Assembly: GCA_035760645.1 (NCBI GenBank)
Contig: DASTSO010000093.1
Coordinates: 1-60,841 of the forward strand
Direction of reading: 5' to 3'
From: DASSTY01 sp035760645
GTDB lineage: Bacteria > Gemmatimonadota > Gemmatimonadetes > Gemmatimonadales > GWC2-71-9
Length of the DNA stretch: 60,841 nucleotides
Part shown: one piece after another, positions 16,263 to 24,891 of the stretch
Numbering within the stretch: position 1 is the first letter of the stretch
How the letters are laid out: each line of letters begins with the position of its first letter
The notes under the pieces: generated by a model
What the model saw: only the letters and a program-made list of their open reading frames with translations
Database searches by the model: none
Told to the model about the DNA's origin: nothing
Translations under genes and position numbers: made by a program

Positions 16263-17549
16263 TCACCGGCCCGCGGCGGCGAGCTCGGCGTACTCGCGTA
16301 GCCCCACCGTCATCCGCTCGATCTCCGGTCCCGCGGCGTCCGACGTCGCCGCGGCGGCCGGGGGCGCGGCGACCACCTCCGTCCCCGCCTCCGCCAGCAC
16401 CTTCTCGAGCCGGAAATACCACGCGTTGAGGTCGTGCGCCTCCGCGAGCGCCAGCGCCTCGGTCCACAGCGCGCGGGCGCGCGCCGCCTGCCCGAAGCGC
16501 GCGAGCCCCGTCCCCGCCTTGAAGCGGTAGTCCACCGCCATGCTCGGCGGCATCTGCGGCTCGAAGCCGCGCACCGACTGCCGCAGCTGCTCGAAGGCGA
16601 GCCGGTTGCCGGCCGCCGACTCGAGGTCCATGAGCTCGAGCCGCGCGTTGACGCGGATGAGCTCCTCGGTCTCGGGTGCGTCGGCCACGATGCGGAGCGC
16701 GATCCGGGCCGCCTCGCGCGCCCCGATCTCGGCGAGCCCGATCCCGAGGTCGCCGAGCACCCGCATGCGGTAGACCGGGTCGGTCATCCCGCGGAACGCC
16801 TCGTAGAAGGCGGCCAGCGACTCGACGCGCCGACCCATGATCGTGAGCGCGGCGCCCAGATCGGCGAAGGCGCCGGCGCGGATGTCGGGCAGCCCCGCCG
16901 CCTCGGCGTCGCGGGCGCCCTGCTCGGCGATGGCCCGGGCCTCGGGCAGGTTGCCCTGGCCGCGCAGCACCGCGCCGCGCGCGAGCCGCGCGCGCAGTGT
17001 AATGACCATGTCGCCACAGGCGAGCCCCGCCTCCTCGGCCACGTGGCAGGAATCGCTCGCCGACTGCCAGCGCGCCCGGAGTCGGTCCACGCGCGCGAAG
17101 GCGAGGGCGAGCTCGCCGCACTCGCGCGGCGGGATCTCGCCGGGCCAGGTGCGCGCGGTGAGCGTGAGGACGTCGTGCGCCTCGTCGAGCCGCGCCTCGC
17201 GCTCGAGATAGTAGGCGTACGCCCGCAGACTCCGGCGCAGCGCGGCGAGCTCCTCGAGCGCTTCCACCAGCCCGGCGAGGTGGGCGACCTCCGGATGCGC
17301 CGTCGGCAGCCCGGCCAGGTAGCGCTGCGCGCTCGCCCGCTCCCAGACGATCGCCTCCTCGTCCACCGCGGTCCCGCTCAGCACCCGGTCGATGAGGCGC
17401 GCCACGGCGTAGGCGCCGAGGACGATGCGGGCGGCCTCGTCGGCGCCGCGGATCCGGTCGGCGCGGGCGCGCAGCAGGAACGACTCCTGGGCCAGGAGAT
17501 CGGATACGGGCAAGGGTGAGGCGCAGAGCAGGCGCTTCGCGGTGAACAC
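16263..17549 (-). CDS. TPR-like helical repeat protein
   Basis: A helical protein of 428 residues if GTG 17549 is the start; GGAG lies 9 bases upstream and the sequence before it is low in coding character. Helix pairs with TPR-like Ala/Gly/Tyr spacing run through most of it, for example ARLARGAVLRGQGNLPEARA, GAFADLGAALTIMGRRVES, YRFKAGTGLARFGQAARARA. An early part (ARIVLGAYAVARLIDRVLSG) resembles the zf-less sensor region of tetratricopeptide signalling proteins. No enzyme domain. Likely a cytoplasmic scaffold or regulatory partner; partner unknown. Confidence 0.7.
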   Translation of the reverse strand: MFTAKRLLCASPLPVSDLLAQESFLLRARADRIRGADEAARIVLGAYAVARLIDRVLSGTAVDEEAIVWERASAQRYLAGLPTAHPEVAHLAGLVEALEELAALRRSLRAYAYYLEREARLDEAHDVLTLTARTWPGEIPPRECGELALAFARVDRLRARWQSASDSCHVAEEAGLACGDMVITLRARLARGAVLRGQGNLPEARAIAEQGARDAEAAGLPDIRAGAFADLGAALTIMGRRVESLAAFYEAFRGMTDPVYRMRVLGDLGIGLAEIGAREAARIALRIVADAPETEELIRVNARLELMDLESAAGNRLAFEQLRQSVRGFEPQMPPSMAVDYRFKAGTGLARFGQAARARALWTEALALAEAHDLNAWYFRLEKVLAEAGTEVVAAPPAAAATSDAAGPEIERMTVGLREYAELAAAGR

Positions 17550-17731
17550 CCGGGATGTCTCCGGCGTGAAGGAACGCGGTGGGGGGTGAAACAAGATGGC
17601 GGGCGGGACGTAGCGCTGGCAAGAGCCCGCGACCGCCTTCCCGTCGGTCGCGTCCGCGGCTACCTTGCCTCGCGCGACCCCGGCGCCGGGGCGGCCCCCG
17701 CGTCCCGACGCCTTCACGAGCGAGTCCCACG

Positions 17732-18124
17732 ATGCGCAAGCTGTTCCGTTCCATGCTGACGGTGGCGGCGATGGCCGGCACCATCACCCTGGCCGGCTGC
17801 TCCGACCTCACCAGCGGCCCGGGTGGCGGCCCCGACATCTCGGGCACCTGGACCCTCCGCACGATCGAGGGCGAAGCGCTCCCGTCGCCGACTACGGGCA
17901 TCACCGGGATGACCGCCGCCTTCACCGCCGGCGGCGACTACACGATCGACACGCGCTACGCCGCCGGCACGCCGGAGCACGAGACGGGGGTCTACACCTT
18001 CGACGGCACCACCCTCGCGCTCACCGCCGCGGGACAGACCCAGCCGACCCGGCTGCCCGCCACGCTCAGCGGCGCGACGCTGACGGTGGACATCGGCGGC
18101 CTGGCCTTCGCCTTCCGGCAGTAA
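17732..18124 (+). CDS. small lipocalin-like lipoprotein
   Basis: A 130-residue product with a lipoprotein signal ending TLAGC (Cys23). The mature domain reads as a small beta-barrel: ISGTWTLRTIEGEALPSP, AAFTAGGDYTID, GVYTFDGTTLALT, ATLTVDIGGLAFAFRQ. This pattern of tryptophan followed by alternating strands resembles lipocalin-like or META-type domains. ATG 17732 is chosen because it starts the signal. It lies 19 bases before a second secreted protein and upstream of the TonB receptor; they may form one transcript. Ligand unknown. Confidence 0.7.
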   Translation: MRKLFRSMLTVAAMAGTITLAGCSDLTSGPGGGPDISGTWTLRTIEGEALPSPTTGITGMTAAFTAGGDYTIDTRYAAGTPEHETGVYTFDGTTLALTAAGQTQPTRLPATLSGATLTVDIGGLAFAFRQ

Positions 18125-18143
18125 CGCTCCCGCCGCGCCCATC

Positions 18144-18509
18144 GTGCTCCACCGCGCACCACCGCTCCGCGTCCGCCTGCTCGCCGCGCTCCTCGCGCTC
18201 CTCTTCGCGGGGAGCAGCTTCGGCTACGCGAACCTCGACGCGCTGCTCTTCCACCACGAGGACCGCGGCGCGAGCGACGTCCCCGCCTCGGCGAGCCACC
18301 TCGAGCTGCCGGGCGGCTGCGGCGCCCACGCCGAGCGCTGCCCGCTGGGGCACCAGGCGTTCGCGCCCCGGCTGCCGGCCGTGCACGCGAGCACGGTGCG
18401 CCTCGTGCACGCGGTCGCGGGCGCGCCGCTCGGGGTGAGCGCGCGCCGGCCCCATGCCCTCCCGCCCGTCCACCTCCGCCCGAGCCGCGCCCCACCCGCC
18501 TCCGCCTGA
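18144..18509 (+). CDS. secreted His/Cys-containing small protein before TonB receptor
   Basis: A 121-residue product starting at GTG 18144. A signal peptide (RLLAALLALLFAGSSFG) is followed by a short mature chain with LLFHHEDRG, LPGGCGAHAERCPLGHQ and several other His residues, which could bind metal. It lies directly upstream of a TonB-dependent receptor related to metal-uptake types, so a role in metal handling at the envelope is a reasonable inference, not shown. No family is recognised. Confidence 0.55.
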   Translation: MLHRAPPLRVRLLAALLALLFAGSSFGYANLDALLFHHEDRGASDVPASASHLELPGGCGAHAERCPLGHQAFAPRLPAVHASTVRLVHAVAGAPLGVSARRPHALPPVHLRPSRAPPASA

Positions 18510-18585
18510 GCCCGACAGCAGAGATCCGTCGTCGGCATCCGCGCCCCGGAGTGGCGCGGGTGCGCTCATCGCACTCGGAGGCGAG

Positions 18586-20847
18586 ATGTACACGTTCGTC
18601 CTCGCGGCGCTGGTCGCCGCGTCTTCCCTGTCCCCCGGACCCGGCGGGCCGGCGCCCGCCGCGCGGTCCCTCCCGGAGCCCCACGCCGTGCGCGGCGTCG
18701 TGCGCGACACCGCGGGGCGGCCGCTCGCGGCGGCCACGGTCCGGCTCCTCGAGCTCGGCCGCACCACCACGACCACGGCCGAAGGCCGGTTCGGCTTCGC
18801 CGCGGTCAATCCCGGCGCCTATCGGCTCTCGGTCGCGCTGATCGGCTACGCGCCGGTGGTGCGGCCGGTCGTCGTCGGCGAGCAGGACGTGAGCGTGGAG
18901 GTCGCGCTGCGGCCGGTCGTGGTCGAGCTCGAGGAGGTGCAGGTCACCTCGACGCCCGTCGCCACGACGCTCATGAACTCGCCGCAGCCGGTGAGCGCCG
19001 TGGCCGGCGCCGAGCTGGCGAGAGCGCAGGCCCCGTCCCTCGGCGAGACGATCCAGGGGCTGCCCGGCGTGCGCAGCCAGAGCACCGGCACCGGCATCGG
19101 CAAGCCGGTGATCCGCGGCCTCGGCGCCAACCGCGTGCTCGTCGTCGCCGACGGCCAGCGGCTCGAGAGCCAGCAGTGGGGCGACGAGCACGGCGCGAGC
19201 GTCGAGACCGCCGACGCCGAGCGGATCGAGGTGATCCGCGGCCCGGCGAGCGTGCTCTACGGCTCCGACGCCCTGGGCGGTGTGGTGAACGTCGTCGCGA
19301 AGCCGCTCCCCGACGCGCTCGACCGCGCGCCGTTCGTCGCGGGCCGGCTCGCCACCGCCTACAGCACCAACAACCGCCAGCCCGACGCGACCGCCGCGCT
19401 CGAGGGCGCGCGCGGCGGCGTGGGCTTCCGCCTCTCGGCCACCGGCCGCACGAGCGACGACGTGCGCACCCCCGCGGGCCCGCTCGTCAACAGCGGCAAC
19501 CGCGCGCTCGCGGGCTCGGGCGCCGTCGGACTGCGCGGCGCCTGGGGCTCGGCGAGCCTCACCTACGCGCACCGCGACGAGCGGGTCGAGATTCACGAGG
19601 ACCCGGCGGCGAACCCGGGCGCCACGCCCTTCCAGCGCATCGGCGAGGACCGCGCCAAGGCGGCGCTCACGCTGCCGCTGGGCGCCACGCGGCTCGAGCT
19701 CGACGCGGGCTACGAGCGCAACCGCCGCCGGGAGTTCGAGGCGGCCGAGGCGACCGACGTCGCGCTCGGGCTCCTCTCGCAGACCTACACGAGCGAGGCG
19801 CACCTGCACCACGCGCTCGTCGGGCCGTGGGCGGGCGTCGTCGGCGTGTCGGCGCTGCACACGCGCTTCGACAAGTTCGGCGAGGAGACGCTGATCCCGA
19901 ACACGTCGGTCTGGAGCGGCGGCATCTACGGCTTCGAGCAGGCGGAGCTGGGCCGCTGGCATCTGTCGGCGGGATTGCGCTTCGACCATCGCCGGCTCGC
20001 CGCGGACGCCGACGCGGCGCTGGGGCTCGCCGCGCAGCGGCGCACGTGGAGCGCGGTGACGGGCAACGTCGGCGTGCTCTATCATCTGTCCGAGCCGCTC
20101 GCCGTGGTGCTCAACGTCGGGCGCGGCTTCCGCGCGCCGTCGGCGTTCGACCTCTTCGCCCACGGCGTGCACGAGGGCACCGTCACCTTCGAGCGCGGCA
20201 ACCCCGCGCTCGCGACCGAGCACTCGCTCAACACCGACCTCGCGCTCCGGCTGCAGGGCGCGCGGGTGCGCGCCGAAGTGGGCGCGTTCGCCAACCTGAT
20301 CCGGAACTACATCTACTCCGCGCCCACCGGCACGGTGGACAGCGCCTCCGGCTTCCAGATCTACGACGTCACGCAGGGCGACGCGCGGCTCCTGGGCTTC
20401 GAGGCGGCGCTCGAGTATCACCCGACGGCGTTCCTGCACCTGCACGGCACGGCCGACTACACGCACGGCCAGAACACGAGCACGGGGACGCCGCTGCCCG
20501 CGATGCCGCCGTTCCGCGCGAGCTACGGGGTGCGGCTCGAGGGCGAGCGGCTCCTCGGGCTCGCCGAGCCGTACGTGTCGCTCGACGGGGAGACGAACGC
20601 GCGCCAGCCGCGCCTCGATCCGAGCGAGGCGGCGTACTACGCGCTGACCGGCTACGCCTCGCGCGCCTACACCCTCGCCACCCTGGGCGCGGGCTTCGCG
20701 CTGCCCGTGGGCGACCGGGCGGTGCAGGTGGACCTCACGCTGCGCAACGCCTTCGACGCGCGCTACGCGAGCTTCCTCAGCCGCTACAAGACCTACGCGC
20801 TCGATCCGGGACGCAACCTCATCGTGCGGGTGAGCACGGCGTTCTGA
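18586..20847 (+). CDS. TonB-dependent outer-membrane receptor
   Basis: A 753-residue receptor. GGAGG lies 5 bases before ATG 18586. After the signal comes a carboxypeptidase-regulatory-like beta sandwich (AVRGVVRDTAGRPLAAATV, about residues 35-110), a probable TonB box (EVQVTSTPV), the plug with IRGLGANRVLVVADGQR and ERIEVIRGPASVLYGSDALG, and a 22-strand barrel ending in a C-terminal Phe (VRVSTAF). The plug pattern with the QQWGDEHG loop resembles ZnuD-like metal or haem receptors. Substrate is inferred only. The small His/Cys protein upstream fits a metal role. Confidence 0.92.
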   Translation: MYTFVLAALVAASSLSPGPGGPAPAARSLPEPHAVRGVVRDTAGRPLAAATVRLLELGRTTTTTAEGRFGFAAVNPGAYRLSVALIGYAPVVRPVVVGEQDVSVEVALRPVVVELEEVQVTSTPVATTLMNSPQPVSAVAGAELARAQAPSLGETIQGLPGVRSQSTGTGIGKPVIRGLGANRVLVVADGQRLESQQWGDEHGASVETADAERIEVIRGPASVLYGSDALGGVVNVVAKPLPDALDRAPFVAGRLATAYSTNNRQPDATAALEGARGGVGFRLSATGRTSDDVRTPAGPLVNSGNRALAGSGAVGLRGAWGSASLTYAHRDERVEIHEDPAANPGATPFQRIGEDRAKAALTLPLGATRLELDAGYERNRRREFEAAEATDVALGLLSQTYTSEAHLHHALVGPWAGVVGVSALHTRFDKFGEETLIPNTSVWSGGIYGFEQAELGRWHLSAGLRFDHRRLAADADAALGLAAQRRTWSAVTGNVGVLYHLSEPLAVVLNVGRGFRAPSAFDLFAHGVHEGTVTFERGNPALATEHSLNTDLALRLQGARVRAEVGAFANLIRNYIYSAPTGTVDSASGFQIYDVTQGDARLLGFEAALEYHPTAFLHLHGTADYTHGQNTSTGTPLPAMPPFRASYGVRLEGERLLGLAEPYVSLDGETNARQPRLDPSEAAYYALTGYASRAYTLATLGAGFALPVGDRAVQVDLTLRNAFDARYASFLSRYKTYALDPGRNLIVRVSTAF

Positions 20848-20871
20848 TCTTCGCGAGGGGCGAAGACCGGA

Positions 20872-20902
20872 GAGCCCGGGGCGTCACTCCGCCCCGGGCT
20901 CT
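20872..20902. terminator. intrinsic terminator after TonB receptor gene
   Basis: GAGCCCGGGGCG (20872-20883) and CGCCCCGGGCTC (20890-20901) form a 12-bp perfect stem around a 6-base loop, followed by TT. It also overlaps the end of the small convergent gene on the minus strand. Confidence 0.8.
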
Positions 20903-21045
20903 TCGTCCGTCCCGCCCTCGTCGGCGCCGCTCGTGCCGGGCCGGTCCTGCGCGCGGTCCAGCTTGCGCTGCGCCTTCTCCTCCTTTTTCCGCTTCTTGTC
21001 CAGCTCCTTCTGCCGCTTCTCGAACTGATAATTGCGCTTGGGCAA
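20884..21045 (-). CDS. small lysine-rich conserved-looking protein, 53 aa
   Basis: A short frame beginning at TTG 21045, with GGAG 7 bases upstream; an ATT codon two codons earlier is a less likely start. The peptide opens LPKRNYQFEKRQKELDKKRK, continues KKEEKAQRKLDRAQ, then an acidic Gly/Asp/Glu tail. This Lys/Glu-rich helical opening (PKRN-x-x-F-x-KRQ) recurs in small proteins of several soil bacterial phyla as I recall it. Codon third positions are G or C almost throughout. Likely nucleic-acid or ribosome-associated by charge; function unknown. Confidence 0.65.
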   Translation of the reverse strand: MPKRNYQFEKRQKELDKKRKKEEKAQRKLDRAQDRPGTSGADEGGTDEEPGAE

Positions 21046-21094
21046 CGGAATGCTCCGGGTCGCGGTGGTGGGGGTGGCCGCCGGGGCAGCCGGG

Positions 21095-21403
21095 TCAGGC
21101 CGCCGGGCCGCCGAAGTGCTCGGCGTAGAGCCGCAGCTCCTCCTGCAGCAGGGCGGCGACCTGATCGGCCGAATCCGCCTCGACCTCGTGCTCGGCCCCG
21201 GTGAGGCGGGACGTCATCGCCAGCTCGACGAACGTGGGGCTGCCGGGCCAGGGGCGCAGCGCGCGCGCGACCCGGGTCGGCTTGGCGTGCCGCCGCACGT
21301 CGTGGACGAAGAACGACCAGCCGTCGGGGTTGTGGCGCCGCTCGGCGCGCATGCTCGTGAAATCTCGGTCGACGAGATCCTTGATGGCATCGGGAGACAT
21401 CAT
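21095..21403 (-). CDS. hypothetical protein, 102 aa
   Basis: Starts MMSPDAIKDLVDRDF; GGAAGG lies just upstream of ATG 21403. It contains RRHNPDGWSFFVHDVRRHAK and SPTFVELAMTSRLTGAEHEV, then an amphipathic helix (DQVAALLQEELRLYAEHF). Soluble, acidic overall, no signal peptide. The compact alternation suggests a small alpha/beta domain, but no family is recognised. It is 49 bases upstream of the Lys-rich small gene on the same strand, so the two may be co-transcribed. Confidence 0.6.
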   Translation of the reverse strand: MMSPDAIKDLVDRDFTSMRAERRHNPDGWSFFVHDVRRHAKPTRVARALRPWPGSPTFVELAMTSRLTGAEHEVEADSADQVAALLQEELRLYAEHFGGPAA

Positions 21404-21583
21404 GGGGACCTTCCGGTAGGAGTACCGCAGTATACCCAATCGGCCGGGGGCGCGCTCGCCCGCGTGTGAGCCAGCACACATCGAGGCCGCTCCGGGGTGC
21501 TATGATGACCCTGGCACACCTGAGTCCGCAGGGAGCACCCCGCCCGGGGTGGTCGTTCGGCGCACCGGGAGAGGAGCTCCGCC

Positions 21584-23098
21584 ATGCCGCCGTCATCCGT
21601 CCCCCGTCTCGTCCCCCGCTGCACCTTCGCGCTCGCCCTGCTCGGCACGCTCGCCTGCGGGGACGACGGCACCGCCCCCGTGTCGCCGCCCCCGGGCACG
21701 CAGGCCCCGCCGCGCGTCGTCGCCGCCACCATCACGGCCGACACCGCGAACGTGCTGGCGGCCCGCATCACCGTCACGGCCGAGCACGCCGACTCGGCCC
21801 GCGCGATCTACCGGGCCGCGGGCGCGGCGGCGGCCGCCCCGGCGGACACGACGCCCTTCACCCCCATCGGCACGGGCGCCACGGGCGGCACCACGCTCCT
21901 CGTCCTCGGCCTGCGGCCTGCGACGGCGTATCAGGCGCAGGTCGAGCTCGCCGGCGCGCAGGGCGTCGCGCGCTCGGACACCCTGGCCGTCACGAGCGGC
22001 GCGCTCCCCGACCTGCTGCGCCGCGTGGCGCTGACGACGACCGGCACCGGCGGGCCGGGGCTCAACCTCACCGCGCTCCAGGTCGGCGGCAGCACCGTCT
22101 ATGCCGTCGCCTTCGACTCGGCGGGCACGATCCGCTGGTATCGGCCCTTCGCCAGCGACGCGCCCGTGGGCGGCGAGCTCAAGCAGCAGCGCAACGGGCA
22201 TTTCACCCTCTACGTCGGCACCTCGACGGGCTCGGAGCCCGTGCCGGGCGCCTACGTCGAGTTCACCGCGGCCGGCGACTCGGTGCGCGCCTTCGCCGCC
22301 ACCCCGCCACGCTACACCGACGACCACGAGCTCTGGGTCACGACGGGATCCGACGGCCAGGAGCGAATCCACACCTTCACCTACGACCACCGCACCACCG
22401 ACCTCACCGCGATCGGCGGCTCGGCCACGGCGCCGCTCGCCGGCCACCAGCTCGTGCGGCTGCGCGCCGACGGCACGACCGAGTTCGAGTGGAACGCGTG
22501 GGACCACCTCACGCTCGACGAGTGGATCGAGCCGCCGAAGCCGGGGCCGGTGAAGCCCGACCAGCCCGACTTCGACCACCCCAACTCGATCGACTTCGAC
22601 CGCGACGGCAACTACATCGTCTCGCTGCGCGATCTCGGGCAGGTCGTGAAGCTCGACGCGCAGACCGGCGCGATCCTGTGGCGCCTGGGCGGCCTCCACA
22701 ACGAGTTCACCTTCGTGGACGATCCGCTCGGCGGCTTCAGCGCGCAGCACTCCGCGCGCATCCTCCCGAACGGCCATCTGCTCCTCTACGACAACGGCAC
22801 CCGGCACCAGCCCCAGGAGTCGCGCGCCGTCGAGTACGCGCTCGACACCGTCGCGAAGACCGCGACGCTGGTCTGGCAGTTCCGCCACCAGCCGATCATC
22901 TACACCCCCTTCGTCGGCCGGGTGCAGCGACTCGCCAGCGGCAACACGCTCATCGCCTACGGCCAGGCCGGCCACGCCGCCGAGGTCGGCGCCGACCAGC
23001 TCCCGAAGTGGGAAGCGGACCTGGCGGTGGACGGGAAGCCGGCGTTCGTCTACCGGATGGTGCGGATCGGGTCGTTGTATCGGTACGAGGAGCCGTAG
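21584..23098 (+). CDS. arylsulfotransferase (ASST)-like lipoprotein
   Basis: A 504-residue exported protein with a lipoprotein signal ending TLACG (Cys25). Residues 35-140 form a fibronectin-like beta domain (TITADTANVLAARITVTAE). The C-terminal 340 residues have the propeller of the ASST family, with FDHPNSIDFDRDGNYIVSLR (catalytic His region), RLGGLHNEF, QHSARILPNGHLLLYDNGT and a final KPAFVYRMVRIGSLY. Members transfer sulfate between phenols; whether this one is active is unknown. GGAGAGGAG lies upstream of ATG 21584. Convergent with the SDR gene, 8 bases apart. Confidence 0.8.
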   Translation: MPPSSVPRLVPRCTFALALLGTLACGDDGTAPVSPPPGTQAPPRVVAATITADTANVLAARITVTAEHADSARAIYRAAGAAAAAPADTTPFTPIGTGATGGTTLLVLGLRPATAYQAQVELAGAQGVARSDTLAVTSGALPDLLRRVALTTTGTGGPGLNLTALQVGGSTVYAVAFDSAGTIRWYRPFASDAPVGGELKQQRNGHFTLYVGTSTGSEPVPGAYVEFTAAGDSVRAFAATPPRYTDDHELWVTTGSDGQERIHTFTYDHRTTDLTAIGGSATAPLAGHQLVRLRADGTTEFEWNAWDHLTLDEWIEPPKPGPVKPDQPDFDHPNSIDFDRDGNYIVSLRDLGQVVKLDAQTGAILWRLGGLHNEFTFVDDPLGGFSAQHSARILPNGHLLLYDNGTRHQPQESRAVEYALDTVAKTATLVWQFRHQPIIYTPFVGRVQRLASGNTLIAYGQAGHAAEVGADQLPKWEADLAVDGKPAFVYRMVRIGSLYRYEEP

Positions 23099-23106
23099 GG
23101 CGCGCC

Positions 23107-24819
23107 CTACCAGTCCGTCGGCTGGTAATCCTTCAGGAACTTCCCCCACACGTGCTCGCCGGTGTTCACGCCGGCGATGATGGGGTCCACGATGCGGGCG
23201 GCGCCGTCGACGATGTCGAGCGGGGGGTGGAAGCGGTGCTCCGCCGTCTTGCGCGCGGCGATCTCGACGGGGTCCTCGTCGGTGACCCAGCCGGTGTCCA
23301 CGCTGTTCATGTGGATGCCGCTGTGGTAGTAGTCGAGCGCGGCGGTGCGGGTCATCATGTTGAGCGCCGCCTTCGCCATGTTGGTGTGCGGGTGGCGCGT
23401 CGTCTTGAAGTTGCGGTAGAACTGCCCCTCGACGGCCGAGACGTTGACGATGTGCTTGTCGCGCTCGGGGGTGCGGAGCAGGAGCGGCTTGAGGCGCGCG
23501 TTGAGGACGAACGGCGCGATCGCGTTGACGAGCTGGACCTCGAGCAGCTCGACCGAGGGGACGTCGGCCATGAGCATGCGCCAGCTGTTCGTCTCGCGCA
23601 GGTCGAGCTGCTGCAGGTCCTGGTCGAGCCGCCCCTCGGGGAAGAGCCGCCGCCGCGCCGCGAGCGCCTCGCGCTCCTCGGGCAGGAGCCGCACCTGCGA
23701 GAGCTCCGCCGCGTTGACGAGGCCCGCGACGGTCGCCGCCGCGGCCGCGTGCGGCCGCCGCTCGAGCGCGGCGGTGCCGGTCGCGCCGCCGGTCGCGCCG
23801 CCGTCACCGAGGAGGTTGGCGCCGCGCAGCCCCTCGTAGCCGCCCAGGAGCCGGCGCACGTGCGCCGGAAGCTCGTCGAGCGCAGCCAGCTCCCGCGCCA
23901 TCATGTGCTCGTAGAACTCGGGCGGGCGGCGCACCGTCTGGCAGGCGTTGTTGACGATGTAGTCGAGCCGCTCGCGTGTGGCGAGGAGGTGGGCGCAGAA
24001 CGCCTCGACGCTCGGCGTGTGCCGGAGGTCGAGCCCGAAGATCTCGAGCCGGTGGCCCCACTCGGCGAAGTCCGGCTCCGCCGCGTAGCGCGCCGCCGAG
24101 TCGCGCGGGAAGCGCGTGGTGACGATGAGGTGCGCCCCCGAGCGCAGCAGCTTGATGCCCGCCTGGTAGCCGATCTTCACCCGGCCGCCGGTGAGCAGCG
24201 CCACCCGGCCGCCGAGGTCGGCGAGCTCGCCGCGCTTGAACCAGTTGAACTCGGCGCACGCCGGGCAGAGCTGGTCGTAGAAGTGGTGGACCGTCGTGTA
24301 CTTCGCCTTGCAGACGTAGCAGTGCTGCGGCTCGAGCGCCTCGCGCACCGCGGGATCGCCGTCCTCGTCCTGCGGCGTGAAGCCGGCCGGCGGGAAGACG
24401 TTCGGCGTGGTGAAGACGGTCTGCCGCCGGAGCGCGCGGATCCCGGTGGCGTTGAGCCGCCGGTCCTCGCGCTCGACGCGCTCGGCCTTGCGCCGCTTGA
24501 GCGTCGCCTTGACGAACTTGCGCCGCGCCGCCGTGTCGGGAATGAACACGTCGCCCGCGGCGGTCAGGAGCCGCTGCCGCTCCTCGGCCGTGAGGTGCGC
24601 GAGCAGCCCCCGGTCGGCCGCGATCGCCGCCAGCAACTCGGTCGCGGCGCGCGCACGCGCGCGCACCGTGGCGTCCGGGGCGGCGGCGCTGTCGGCGGCG
24701 GCGCTGTCGGCGGCGGCGGAATCGGCGGCGGGTGTGGCGGCGTCCTGCGGGACCGGCGAAGCGGGCGATTCCTGCGGGGCCTGCGGATTCTGCGGCATCG
24801 TGAGGTCGGGCGTCTGCAT
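23107..24819 (-). CDS. short-chain dehydrogenase fused to an N-terminal zinc ribbon
   Basis: A 570-residue protein, twice the usual SDR length. An Ala/Asp/Ser-rich low-complexity start is followed by a helical region (DRGLLAHLTAEERQRLL), a zinc ribbon with CYVCKA and CPACAEF (about residues 170-195), then the Rossmann fold: VALLTGGRVKIGYQAGIKLL (variant TGxxxxxG), VNNAC, and the active-site region near HIVNVSAVEGQFY with KTTRHPHTNMAKAAL (Tyr replaced; Lys present). Start is ATG 24819; upstream in-frame TTG is possible. Substrate unknown; the ribbon suggests protein or nucleic-acid contact. Confidence 0.8.
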   Translation of the reverse strand: MQTPDLTMPQNPQAPQESPASPVPQDAATPAADSAAADSAAADSAAAPDATVRARARAATELLAAIAADRGLLAHLTAEERQRLLTAAGDVFIPDTAARRKFVKATLKRRKAERVEREDRRLNATGIRALRRQTVFTTPNVFPPAGFTPQDEDGDPAVREALEPQHCYVCKAKYTTVHHFYDQLCPACAEFNWFKRGELADLGGRVALLTGGRVKIGYQAGIKLLRSGAHLIVTTRFPRDSAARYAAEPDFAEWGHRLEIFGLDLRHTPSVEAFCAHLLATRERLDYIVNNACQTVRRPPEFYEHMMARELAALDELPAHVRRLLGGYEGLRGANLLGDGGATGGATGTAALERRPHAAAAATVAGLVNAAELSQVRLLPEEREALAARRRLFPEGRLDQDLQQLDLRETNSWRMLMADVPSVELLEVQLVNAIAPFVLNARLKPLLLRTPERDKHIVNVSAVEGQFYRNFKTTRHPHTNMAKAALNMMTRTAALDYYHSGIHMNSVDTGWVTDEDPVEIAARKTAEHRFHPPLDIVDGAARIVDPIIAGVNTGEHVWGKFLKDYQPTDW

Positions 24820-24891
24820 GGGGGCCAATTCTAACCGGCGGGACGGCGCCCTGAAAGCGGGCGCGGTCGGCGCGCCGCCGCCCCCGTCACC

